64,000 nt of DNA from Anthoceros angustus. Taxonomy: Eukaryota; Streptophyta; Anthocerotopsida; Anthocerotales; Anthocerotaceae. Below are positions 35,775 through 46,119 of this stretch, piece after piece (within the stretch, counting starts at the first letter, position 1; every line of letters begins with the position of its first letter). The stretch lies in NCBI GenBank assembly GCA_010909165.1, contig MU008162.1, forward strand, positions 1,922,001-1,986,000, read 5' to 3'. The notes below the pieces were generated by a model that saw only the letters and a program-made list of their open reading frames with translations, was not told the origin of the DNA and made no database searches. Made by a program: the position numbers and the translations under genes.

Positions 35775-38006
35775 ATTCCCTTTAGATCATTCCATACCAA
35801 AAGGAATTGGACTGCTCAAGAAATGTCAAGGAAGATCCTTCGACTTTACAAGAGGCATACTTCAGACCTGAGGTAGCCAAGTGGAAGCTAGATGTGGATG
35901 ATGAGTAGTACAACTCATTAATCAAGAATAACACTTGGACTTTGTTAACTGCCCAAGAGTAGAACCATCGTGGTATAAATGGGTTCTTAAAACTAAGCTC
36001 CGGTGGAGGTAGAGCCTAGGATCCGGCAAAGCTAGATTAGTGGCTAAGGATTATAGCCGGAAAAGGAGATGACTATCAAGGCAATAAGGTCTACTATGGA
36101 ACGCAAAGTTTGGGCAACCAAATTAAAAGAGCAAGACAAGTTTGATTTTTTGGCTAAAAACGATTGAAGAGGAGCATGTGAAATTTTCGAGAACCTTGAA
36201 GCAGTTGTAGGATATTGTTAGGAAGTCAAGAGGATATCCCAGAAAAGAACGGGTCAAAACGACCCCGTGAGAGAGGCGTAATGGCAAGAAGAGGCGGTAT
36301 CATCATGTAGGGTCGCCACCACGCGTAGGTCGAAAAGAGCATCCACGGTAGGGTGAGATAAAATCTCGAAAGAAAATTAGAATAAGGAGAATATCCACTA
36401 TATATGCTCATCAATAGGGAATAAATATATAGATTAATTAGGGTAGCGCTAGAATAGAAAATATTTAGATAGGATTGGGATCATTTGCCCGCCCAGCTGC
36501 AGAAAGCCGAGCCAAACACCAGGCGCTCGCGGAAGTGGAGGGCCTTTTCAGGTGACACATAGCCGCAGGAACAATGGCGTAAGCCGCCTTTTATGAAACA
36601 ACAACGTTGCCACTCTGAGGGGCCTGAGCCGGTGCAAACCCGACTTTTCAAACATTTCAACCGGTTCTCTGAAGCTGGGTTCACATTTGAAGACCTTGGA
36701 GTCCCTCAGGCCACCATCCGTTATCAAGATTTAACCTCCACCATCTTTGATTTGCCTCATGCTCGTGTTGGACATATTATCCATTTTAGCCTTATACGGA
36801 TCCTCTAACTGATTACAAGATTGCGACTCGGTTTGGTTAAACCCTCAATGAACCCGCAACCTTGTGATCCAAGATCTTTCTTGTGGGATCGAGCGGCATA
36901 ACACAATATATTTGGTGGACCTTGCATTTTGCGTTCGCTGATTAGAAAGCTCGAGGTAGATAGTGTGCAAGCTTCTGAGCAGCAGGATCCGGGTTTGGTC
37001 TAAGAACTTTGTGGGTGGCTGTTTGACGGAAAGGGGTATTATTGCCTCCAGTATTCAATAAAGATTGGCGGCATCTTTATTCAATAAAGACTAGCGAGAT
37101 ATCAATTTGATATCTCATCCTTAATTCTAATGCTTGTTCTCGGCATTGTGTCATAACTCTTCGTCGGCTCTCGTGTTCGATTTAAGCGTCATTTTTGAAG
37201 ATGGCCAGAGTCCTACTCCCTCCTCCACCACAACTCCAGTTCCAAAACAACCAAAAAAGATCCGACACATTCCCTTTAGATCATTCCATACCAAAAGGAA
37301 TTGGACCTGTTCCGAAGAAATGTCAAAAGGGAAGATCCTTTGACCTTACAAGAGGCATACTTCAGACCTGAGGTAGCCAAGTGGAAGCTAGATGTGGATG
37401 ATGAGTAGTACAACTCATTAATCAAGAATAACACTTGGACTTTGGTTAATCTGCCCAAGAGTAGAACCATCGTCAAGTATAAATGGGTTCTTAAAACTAA
37501 GCTCCAGGAGGTAGAGCCTAGGATCCGTTACAAAGCTAGATTAGTGGCTAAGGATTATAGCCAGAAAAAGGGAGATGACTATCAAGGCAATAAGGTCTAC
37601 TATGGAACGCAAAAGTTTGGGCAACCAGTCCAAAAGAGCCAGAAGACAAACAAGTTTGATTTTTTTTGGCTAAAAACGATTGAAGAGGAGCATGCCAGGA
37701 AATTTTCTGAGAACCTTGAAGGGAGTTGTAGGATATTGTTAGGAAGTCAAGAGGATATCCCAGAAAAGAACGGGTCAAAACGACCCCAGAGGCGGAATGG
37801 CGGTCAGAAAGGTGGTGGAGACTACCATGAGGTGCCACCCACTGATGGTGAGCAAAGCGGACTACCACGGTGGGTGCTAAAATCTCGTAAAGAAAATTAG
37901 AATAAGGGGAATATCCACTATATATGCTCACCAATAGGGAATAAATATATAGATTAATTAGGGTAGCTAGAATAGAAAAATAGGCGGTTTAGATAGATTA
38001 GGATTT
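35083..38006. repeat. Direct tandem duplication, pair 5 (35083-36478 / 36598-38006)
   Basis: Both copies run from AACAACAAC(TTA)CGTTGCC through the plus-strand Copia RT fragment to GATTAATTAGGGTAG. About 120 bp (36479-36597) is found only at the end of the first copy. The first copy is also the second copy of pair 4 over 35083-35774, so the sequence around 35.1-35.7 kb is present three times in part. Confidence 0.8.
37250..37900 (+). pseudogene. Copia reverse transcriptase fragment, plus strand
   Basis: The frame 37442-37900 contains LPKSRTIVKYKWVLKTKLQE and RIRYKARLVAKDYSQKKGDDY, the N-terminal palm entry of Ty1/Copia RT (compare KWVFK...YKARLVAKG..Q..G.DY). It is on the opposite strand to the host Copia, so it belongs to another insertion. 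It diverges after that block into Lys-rich sequence without RT motifs. A degraded duplicate lies at 35760-36450. Confidence 0.7.
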
Positions 38007-38039
38007 TGGAATGATGAACCAAATCTAGGGTTGTGCAGC

Positions 38040-39260
38040 CTCGGTGGCGATCATCCAAAAGGCAAAGTGCGGTTTGGAACTTCCTCTTGAGGCGTCCTCA
38101 TTGTGGGGCGTAGGCGAGAAAGAGAAGAAAACCATTGCCGTCGTCATGCGACTTCGAAGGCGGCCAAAGAGAAACCCTAGGCGAAGGAGAAGAGGAGGCA
38201 GAGAGCGAACACCAAAGGTGTTTGGACCTGTGGCTGAAGGGCCGAGTGCTGGAATCATCAGGCGGGGAGCCCACGAGTTGAGGTGCCTAGCGCGGTGTGA
38301 GATTGAAGAGATTGAAGGCGCGAGGTGGAGCAAATTGTGAACGGAGAAAAGAGGAATCGCGCTCACACACCACGGCCTGCCACGAAGGAAAACTGAGGAA
38401 AAGTGGTGGCGGTGGCGTCGCCAAGCCTAACGTGGGAATTGTGTGGTTTTGTTTCCGCTCTCGAAGAGAAGGAGTGTTGGAAGCAAGACCTTGGGGCTTG
38501 GAAGAGTAACTTCCCTTGAAGCATTTGGAGAAAAAGCACCATGCCTCGAGCAGAAAAGGCACCATGCCTCGGCGAAAAGGCAAGGGAAGGAACCGCCAAG
38601 GGTTCCTCCTCGAGAGGAGGAAAGGAAAGAGCAGGCGCTGCCGCCCGAGGAGGAGCTATAATGCCCCAATTCACTTGTTTCAGGGCAAACCCCGCGATTT
38701 GGTTGATTTTCAAGAATGGGCGAGGAGGATAACATCCAATTGGGATGGGTGTATGGCCGCCAATGGGCCTACACCAATTTGGAATTGATTGAGGAGTGCT
38801 TCATCAATCTCCATCAATCGAGGCAGCCCTTGCCGTTCAGGAAAGGAATGCTCGAGCGGATCCTGTTGGACCGTAAGGAGCATTCGATGTGTATGGAGAC
38901 CGGAGGAGGAGAGCTCGAATTGCTCTCCTCGAGAGGACGAATGGAGGAAGAGGAGCCCTCCGAAATTCCGCAGAGATCCTCGACATGATGGACGGAGGAG
39001 TGAAGGCCCATGCCAAGAATGGCTGGAAAATGATAGCATCAAGGAGTCAAGTGGAGGCTCTTTGCAAAAGATTGTGTTGGGTTGGTGAATTACGGACTTC
39101 TTATTTCAAAGCACCAACTTCCTCAATTTTGTGGAAGATTTTCAATGGGAGCCAAGCCGATTGGGGCACCATCATGTATGAGGCCTACATCCACCACCGG
39201 GAGAAGCTCCTCAAGCCAAATTCGTGGATGAGGAAGGCCAAGGCTCTACCTTAGCACCTA
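38040..39260 (+). other. Unrecognised plus-strand frames, gag-like
   Basis: Frames 38516-38788 and 38889-39254, slightly out of phase, show FQGKPRDLVDFQEWARRITS, then EALCKRLCWVGELRTSYFK, WGTIMYEAYIHHREKLLKP and, continuing at 39262, VHLWETEGLLTSKELEDAWH. Tryptophan-rich helical segments before a charged coiled coil resemble retroelement gag proteins, but I cannot name the family. Confidence 0.35.
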
Positions 39261-39261
39261 T

Positions 39262-39684
39262 TTGGTGCATTTGTGGGAAACGGAGGGACTTCTCACAAGC
39301 AAGGAGTTGGAAGATGCTTGGCATCCTTCGGAGATAATTCATCTCCAGCCAAGCTTGGAAAGGCCTTTGGCCTTTGCATTGAGGAAGACAGTGGGAGGTC
39401 AGACCTCCACAAGCATGCTAGGAGCAAGGGCGGAGGATGTAGAGGCAACAAGGTTGCCGGAGTGGGAAGCTTTTCCCCTACAAGAGCAAGGGGGAGGAGA
39501 GGAACAAGAACTGGCCGAGGAAGGCCGAATGGTAGTCTATGAGAGGAGGACTACCAGAGGGGAGGCACCACCCAAGGGTGGGGAGTCCCCACCATCTCGC
39601 TTTGTGCCTAGGAGAGGCACCCAGCTCCCCAGAGGGGAGGCACCACCCAAGGGTGGCACTACCGTAGGCACCCCACCACGGTAG
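39262..39684 (+). CDS. Gag-like frame with proline/glycine repeat tail
   Basis: A 140-residue frame. Its N-terminal half continues the frames before it (LLTSKELEDAWHPSEIIHLQ). Its C-terminal half is low-complexity and encodes GEAPPKGGESPP-type repeats from a DNA tract of short hairpins. The frame lies in the clean left part of duplication pair 6. The product is unknown. Confidence 0.35.
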   Translation: MVHLWETEGLLTSKELEDAWHPSEIIHLQPSLERPLAFALRKTVGGQTSTSMLGARAEDVEATRLPEWEAFPLQEQGGGEEQELAEEGRMVVYERRTTRGEAPPKGGESPPSRFVPRRGTQLPRGEAPPKGGTTVGTPPR

Positions 39685-41822
39685 GTAGGCATCACCGCTG
39701 GGGAGCAGCCACCGCTGGGTGCACCCCACGCAAGCAGCCACGCGTAGGGAAGGGAAGGAGAGACGAGAGGCCGCGGCGGCGCCTAGGCCGCCACCACCCG
39801 CTGAGGAAGGGGCGGATGGGCGATGGTGAGGGACTCACTGATGGCCGAGGGCAAGGGAGCTGGAAATTTCCAGCAAGAAGACAGTGGAATTAGGACCCTA
39901 GGAGAATTGCCGAGTGCTTGTGAAGCACTCAATGTGGATTTGAAGGGGCTAGGAGCTAGCAGCCTCCTTGTGGGCATGCAAGAGGAAGTCAAGGCCAAGA
40001 CAGAGGAGGACTAAATGGCAATTGGAGGCCATGGAGTCCGACGAGAAGGCAAGGAGAAGGTGGAGAAGCTCCAGATCTGTGGATCAAGGGAAGGAGAAGG
40101 TCCTAGAGGGAAGGTTGTCCGAGGAGAGAGCCATTCGCAACAACCCAACGGGATTCTGGAGGCGTATATGGAAGAGCATTTTGCCCCAATTAGAGCAAGA
40201 GGAAGGGCAAAGGAGGCTCTAGGAAGGAGAAGGTGGCGTCCAACAATGGACGCACAAGAGCAGTGTGATGGCTACCCAAGCCATCAAGATCCGGACATGG
40301 AAGAGGAATTGCGAAGGACCCGCTCAATTTGGAAGAGAAGCTGAGCTAAAGGCTCAAGATCGCAGGTGGAGCAGAGCGCGAGGGAAGTGAGTGGCAAGTG
40401 GAGAAGGAGAGACTTGCCAAGCAATGGCCGAGGAACAAAGGAGGTTCCAGAGGAGGAGCACCACAAGAAGGTGGTGCATGGATGCCGGTGGTGAGGAAGA
40501 GGAGATTTTGATATGCCCTTCGCAAAATGGCCAACCAAGGAAGCAAGGAGGAGAATGTGACCTCCATGTCAAGGTGGGAGGTCGACTCCACAAGCATGCT
40601 AGGAGCAAGGCGGAGGATGTAGAGGCAACAAGGTTGCCGGAGTGGGAAGCTTTTCCCCACAAGAGCAAGGAGGAGGAGGAAGAACCGCCGAGGAAGGCCG
40701 AATGGTAGTCTATGAGAGGAGGACTACCACGGGAGGTGCTGACCCCAAGGGTGGGGAGTCCCCACCATCTCATTTGTGCCTAGGAGAGGCACCCAGCCTC
40801 ACCCCAGGGGAGGCACCCTACCGGTGAGGCGGCCTACCCAAGGGTGGGGAGTCCCCACCATCTCATTTGTGCCTAGGAGAGGAGGACTACCAGAGGGGAG
40901 GCCTACCGCGGTGAGGCAACCCCTGTAGGCGACCTCTGGCGTAGGGAAGGGAAGGAGAAGAGGAGAGCTCGAATTGCTCTCCTCGAGAGGAGGAAGGGGC
41001 GGATGGGCGATGGTGAGGACCCCACCGCCCGCGTGATGGCGCGAGAGCTGGAAATTTCCAGCAAGAAGGCAGGGTGGAATTAGGACCCTAGGAGAATTCT
41101 TGAGTGCTTGTGAAGCACTCAATGTGGATTTGAAGGGGCTAGGAGCTAGCAGCCTCCTTGTGGGCATGTCGAGGAAGTCAAAGCCCAAGACATGGCGAGG
41201 CGGGGACTAAATGGCAATTGGAGGCCATGGAGTCCGACGAGAAGGCAAGGGAAGGAGAAGGTCAGTGGAGAAGCTCCAGGATCTGTGGATCAAGGGAGCG
41301 GAGAAGGTCCTAGAGGGAGGTTGTCACGAGGAGAGAGCCATTCGCAACAACCCAACGGGATTGGAGGCGTATATGGAAGAGCATTTTGCCCCAATTAGAG
41401 CAAGAGCAGAAGAGCAAAGCAGAGGCCCTAGGAAGGGAGAAGGTGGCGATCCAACAAGTGGACGCACAAGAGCAGGTGATGGCTACCCAAGCCATCAAGA
41501 TCCGGGACATGGAAGAGGAATTGCGAAGGACCCGGTTCAATTTGGAAGAGAAGCGCTGGAGCTAAAGGCTCAAGATCAGCAGGTGCAAGAGCTAGAGCGC
41601 GAGGGAAGTGAGTGGCAAGTGGAGAAGGAGAGACTTGCCAAGCAAGTGGCTGAGCTGGAACAAAGGAGGTTCCAAGAGGAAGAGCACCACAAGAAGGTGG
41701 TGCACAGGATGCTGGTGGTGAGGAAGAGGAGATTTTGGGCAGATTATGCCCTTCAAGCAAAATTAGCCAACCAGCTGAGGGAAGCAAGGGAGGAGAATGT
41801 AACCCTCCATGTCAAGGTGGGA
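39393..41822. repeat. Direct tandem duplication, pair 6 (39393-40575 / 40576-41822)
   Basis: Both copies start GGGAGGTC(A)GA(C)...CCACAAGCATGCTAGGAG and end CTCCATGTCAAGGTGGGAG. The first copy has the intact frame at its left; the second has the intact coiled-coil frame at its right. Again there are mostly short gaps and few substitutions. Confidence 0.85.
39535..39760. repeat. Cluster of short inverted repeats (also 40700-40930, 42170-42260, 42630-42680)
   Basis: Repeated mini-hairpins such as CCACCC-AA-GGGTGG, GGTGGGGA-G-TCCCCACC, GTGCCT-AGGAG-AGGCAC, GGTAGTC...GACTACC and, further on, GTAGTC-CGCT-GACTAC and the perfect palindrome ACTACCATGGTAGT. They occur several times in different order. 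Confidence 0.75.
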
Positions 41823-42143
41823 GAATTGACCACCGCAAGGGACGCCTACAAGGGTAGGTGTGAGGATGGAGAGTGGCCCACGGAGATTGATGATCTCCAA
41901 ATGCAGTATCATAGCTTAGGGGCTCACCTCCATAATAGGATTTTGAAGGCCAACAATGAGGTGTTACGGTTGGCCAAGAGGAGGACAATAGGTCCTCATG
42001 ATGATGACAGGAAGGAGTTGCAACAAGTGCAACCAGAGGCCTCCGACTTTGATGAGGCCATTGACATGGACTCCGAGGAAGTGAGTGGCAAGTGGAGAAG
42101 GAGAGGCCGCGACGCCAAGGAGGAAAGATGGCGCGGAGAGTAA
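41211..42143 (+). CDS. Coiled-coil gag-like protein, 310 residues
   Basis: The longest uninterrupted frame of the nested region. From about residue 110 to 210 it is a strong coiled coil (ALELKAQDQQVQELEREGSE, EKERLAKQVAELEQRRFQEE, NQLREAREENVTLHVKVGEL). Then comes DDLQMQYHSLGAHLHNRILK and an acidic end (ASDFDEAIDMDSEEVSG). It has no zinc knuckle, protease or polymerase motif. With the frames at 38.5-39.7 kb it probably forms one gag-like polyprotein on the plus strand, followed by an LTR-like segment. The first part (to about 41.4 kb) is GC/indel-affected, so the true start may lie upstream. I do not recognise a family. Confidence 0.4.
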   Translation: MAIGGHGVRREGKGRRRSVEKLQDLWIKGAEKVLEGGCHEERAIRNNPTGLEAYMEEHFAPIRARAEEQSRGPRKGEGGDPTSGRTRAGDGYPSHQDPGHGRGIAKDPVQFGREALELKAQDQQVQELEREGSEWQVEKERLAKQVAELEQRRFQEEEHHKKVVHRMLVVRKRRFWADYALQAKLANQLREAREENVTLHVKVGELTTARDAYKGRCEDGEWPTEIDDLQMQYHSLGAHLHNRILKANNEVLRLAKRRTIGPHDDDRKELQQVQPEASDFDEAIDMDSEEVSGKWRRRGRDAKEERWRGE

Positions 42144-42892
42144 GGAGGGGGACAGCTCCTGGGGGTCACCCTACCAGAGGGTGACACCACCACGTAGTCC
42201 GCTGACTACCGTGGTAGACAACACCACGCCGTAGTCCGACCACGGTAGGGCAAGCCGCGAGCGGGCTTGCTGGGAGTCGCCGGAGGCCCGGCCGAGAAGG
42301 AGCCGGGGTCCTAGTGACACACCCCCAGAATAGAAGAGGAGGTGGGGAAACAACCCCACCGAGGAGACAGGACGGATCCGACCCGTCAAGGAAGAAGGGG
42401 GGTGAGAAGTTCCCTCACCCCACGAACGAGGGAAGGGCCCGAGCCAGGAGAGGAGGCTGATGCAAAAAGGGCCCGAGGATTAGTGGAAATCGGCTGACAA
42501 TTGAGGGAGGAAGAATCTTTGAGAATGCTCCATGATAGGTATGGACAAATCAAACAGGAGGAAAGGAGCACGGAAGATTCCAACCCAAGAGGCAGCGCAG
42601 ATGGGGAGAAGAAGAAAAATGAAGATCAGACTACCATGGTAGTCACCACCCCCCGTAGTCCGCTGACTACCGCGTAGGGTGCCGATGAACGGGCCAGCGC
42701 GGAGGCTGGAGGGCGAGGCGCGCGGAGGGGCGATTGCGGAGGGTGACAGAATTGGGGCGCCGCCTGAGATGGAGGAAGGGGCAGATTGTACTTGCCCCAC
42801 ATCGGAAGACAAGATCCGGGAAGGGACAGGAGCAAAAGGAGGGCGAGGGAGCCAATCCACAAGGGACACGTCGCCACCCCAGCGAGATAAGG

Positions 42893-43332
42893 ACTGAGAA
42901 TGGTCAATGACCATAAATGAGCTTTGGGGAATGGGAAGGATAAGTGGTGTAGACTGACATCCTTTAAGGATGATCTTAGGTGAAGTTACTAGAATAGAAT
43001 TTACCAAGGATCAGACAATGGACTTAGGTGCTGCATTAAATGTCAAGTGTAGGAAATAATAGAAAATTGGAAAAGGTGACCTGCAATAGGGTCACCTAAG
43101 GGAGGTTGTACGTGGGAGGCCTCCTATAAGAGGAGGAGGATTTCACAAAGTAAAGTATCACGTCTTGCGCTTCCATACTCGCGAGTCCTTTGCCCTTGTA
43201 AAGGAATTTCGTGCCGGCTGTGAGCCAACGCGGCGTCTGGTAGAGAGGAAGTCGCGGTGGTCGGAGTGCTTGGTGGAGGACTTTCTGATTTAGAGAATTT
43301 AAATAGAAGCAATTCCTTGCAAACACTCTCTA
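42893..43332 (+). repeat. Possible LTR of a plus-strand element
   Basis: Follows the gag-like frames, begins TGAGAATGGTC, contains a CTATAAGAGG TATA-like box near 43124 and ends GGCAACA before the Copia leader. No second copy is in the window and no clear target duplication was found, so this is tentative. Confidence 0.3.
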
Positions 43333-43344
43333 TCGGCAACATCT

Positions 43345-43557
43345 TCCTCATCAGATATGAGGATAGAATCTTGTGCCTTGAGAGCCATGGATCTACATGA
43401 GCTCTGATACTAAGTTAGAATTGCATATTATATGGAAGCGATTGCATCTAAGATGCTTTCTTAGTAATTGATTAAGGTGGGTCAAAGGTTCCTCATCAGA
43501 TATGAGGATAGAATCTTCTGCCTTGAGAGCCATGGATCTACGTGAGCTCTGATACCA
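43345..43557 (-). repeat. Duplicated Copia leader and primer-binding site
   Basis: The leader TTCCTCATCAGATATGAGGA...GAGCTCTGATA(C/T)(C/T)A occurs at 43345-43412 and 43491-43557, with a 78-bp piece of LTR start (43413-43490) between. The inner PBS reads TAGTATCAGAGC; the outer one, next to the LTR, is the perfect TGGTATCAGAGC (43546-43557). Confidence 0.8.
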
Positions 43558-43951
43558 AGTTAGAATTGCATATTATATGGAAGCGATTGCATCTAAGATG
43601 CTTTCTTAGTAATTGATTAAGGTGGGTCAAAGGTAAGCCTTGAATAATGGTTTATGAAGAGGTGTGTCGTTTCAACTACCCTGCTAGTTAATTAACTACA
43701 CTTCATAGCTAGGTCTAGTTAGACTATCCAACGATGCTACAGAACATTGCATATTATATGGAAGCGATTGCATCTAAGATGCTTTCTTAGTAATTGATTA
43801 AGGTGGGTCAAAGGTAAGCCTTGAATAATGGTTTATGAAGAGGTGTGTCGTTTCAACTACCCTGCTAGTTAATTAACTACACTTCATAGCTAGGTCTAGT
43901 TAGACTATCCAACGATGCTACAGAACCATGTGGTCTGCCTTATTTCTAACT
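43558..43951 (-). repeat. Copia 5' LTR, 394 bp, internally duplicated
   Basis: Same termini as the 24065-24261 LTR but twice as long, because about 180 bp (43566-43745) is repeated in tandem at 43747-43924. The two internal copies are virtually identical. Confidence 0.85.
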
Positions 43952-43956
43952 CCTCT
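43952..43956. other. Target-site duplication, right (CCTCT)
   Basis: Matches 24060-24064. After it the palindrome arm resumes with ACACCATACAAT, found inverted near 57470 in the right arm. Confidence 0.85.
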
Positions 43957-46119
43957 ACACCATACAATATGAAAGGAGATCGATCGTGAGGTGTGTTGCC
44001 AATTGAAAAAGTATTGGATAGTGCCAAGTAATAACCTATAATTGATTTATTTCTAACTATGTTAATATATGAATTGTGTCTTCTTTTAATATGAAAATAT
44101 TGTAAGGAGCCAAATTTGATACGAATAGAGACCTTAACATAAGCTAGTGTTATTCCAAATTGTGCACAATGTTAAAGAACATAAGTCAAAGAGACTCGAG
44201 TTGAGTGGTTGGGCATTCTTGGGTTAACCACGGCGTTTCAATGAACATTGGAACTCTAGGCTTTCGTGTCACAGTTCAAGGGAGGACAGAAAGTAGCACG
44301 TAAATGAAAGTGAAATTGAAAGTCATCATAATAAATATTTAAAAACTATTATACAAAAATTAATAAAATAATAAAGGTGGTACAATGTATACATTTATAT
44401 CACCTTTATGATCTCTTCCAAGACATGATTTTGCTTTTGGATTATAGAGAATGGGCCTCTCATCAAAGAATTCAAGATGCATGAAGGTCAAAGAGATGCA
44501 GAAGTACGTTTTTTTCAGCTAGAGTGCATGAAATGAAGTCACTACTACGGTTTGTGTCCACATTGTTGATGCATCCTCGTTTCCCTCAATAGTATGTAGG
44601 CCCTTAATTCTTTCTGCATATGACATTGTCGTCACAATAGGTGTATTTAGGAATGGAGCTTAGTCCTCCTTTTTATCGCGGTCCTTGGGGGTCTCCCTTT
44701 GATCATTCAGTTGTTTGTAGTATTTTGCATCAGCTCATACATTTTCAATTCATTTTAATCTTGGTTAAAGGATTTATATACAATTTAGTCCATACAAACA
44801 AACCCCTTTTCTCTAATTTTTTTTCTTTTACCTCTAATCTTTTTTGTTTAGAATCTCTTTTAATTCATTATCATAAATACGATCAATGATCTTTATCTAT
44901 TCTTTTCTATTCATCATCATTCACTTATATCTATTGATAGAAGAAGAAGCAAATGAAAGAGGAACATTGACACTTATATTTATCTAAAGAAGAAGAATCA
45001 AATGAAAGAGGAACACGAAGACTTATGAAATATGCAGAGGTGGGAAGTCCCATATACACCGAGGCAGCTGAGAACAAGCCACAAAGAGGACTAGCCCCCA
45101 CGAATCTATGTCGTGAAGCAAATGAAAGTAAGACCTCTATTTATCTTTCTATCATCTTTATTATATAACTATATATTTTTTCTTTGTATCTCTATCTCTT
45201 TTAATTTTCTTTTATCTCTAAATTTCTTTTATACCTAGGCCCTCATTTCTTTTGTTTCATTCTTCTTTTTTAATCTTTGTTTATTTTTTCTATACCCTCT
45301 AGAGTTTTGTTCCCCATTGCCCGACATAAATGAGACTCCCCATCTCTGAATATCTACAAAATCTCCACCTTCTTTTTAAGCAGCATCGAAAATCCAAAAA
45401 AAATAAATGCACAGATAATAGGAACAAAAGAAGAAATTCACCGATTCAAGAAACCAAGAAACAATATATTTTTAATCAATTATTATAAAATTATTTGTAT
45501 AAAAAGGATTTTTAATAAGAAAAACGCTATTTCTGAACAACGGCCAGCCTCGGCGTCCTCTTTCCGGTGGTCGTCTTACATGAAAGTCTCTCCCATACGT
45601 AAGTACAGGCGTACGTACGTAGGAATGGTAACTCCGATTACCTCCACGATCCACCTTCCGAAACGTCCCAGAATCTGGTCTATTTAAGTTAGGAGACCTC
45701 TCAAATTCTTGGCGGCTAAAAGGGAGATTTGTACGGAAACGGCAAACGGGGAAGATGCCAAGCCGGGGACCGGGGGACCGGGGGAACGCGTCCGGTCTAC
45801 GTGGGCGGAGCATGTGCCGCCTTGACGATGCATGATGAGCGACCAATCAGGCATAATTGATCGTCCTTTCACAAGTGTAGCTCCTGTTACCGGCTGGCCG
45901 GGTCCCGCCACCGCGAGAGCAACCGTAATTCCTCCCACGAGGCAGCCAGCGGGCTGGGCCGGGACCTCGTCACCCAGTTGCGTGTACTACCTCTTGACTA
46001 TCACTTTCCGCATGCAGCTTGTGATCACATTCATGCAGGTTCTCTGTAGTCAGGAATCCACACATCTAATTGCATCCAGGACCACGGCAGCCTCATCATC
46101 GACACATAAGTTTGTGCTT

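Larger units (their letters stand above)
24065..43951 (-). mobile_element. Copia LTR retrotransposon with nested insertions, 19.9 kb
   Basis: Bounded by LTRs at 24065-24261 and 43558-43951 and by 5-bp CCTCT duplications. Its minus orientation follows from the PBS at 43546-43557, the polypurine tract at 24262-24270 and the pol remnants at 24.5-25.8 kb next to the 3' LTR. The rest (25.9-43.3 kb) is not ordinary Copia coding sequence: it holds GC-rich material, opposite-strand Copia fragments and a gag-like ORF on the plus strand. So it is a nest of elements, inflated further by four of the six tandem duplications. Confidence 0.85.

Noticed and set aside
37250-37600. Idea that the plus-strand Copia RT fragment is part of the 24-44 kb Copia element
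   Set aside because: It is on the opposite strand to that element's PBS, polypurine tract and RNase H, so it must be a separate insertion.
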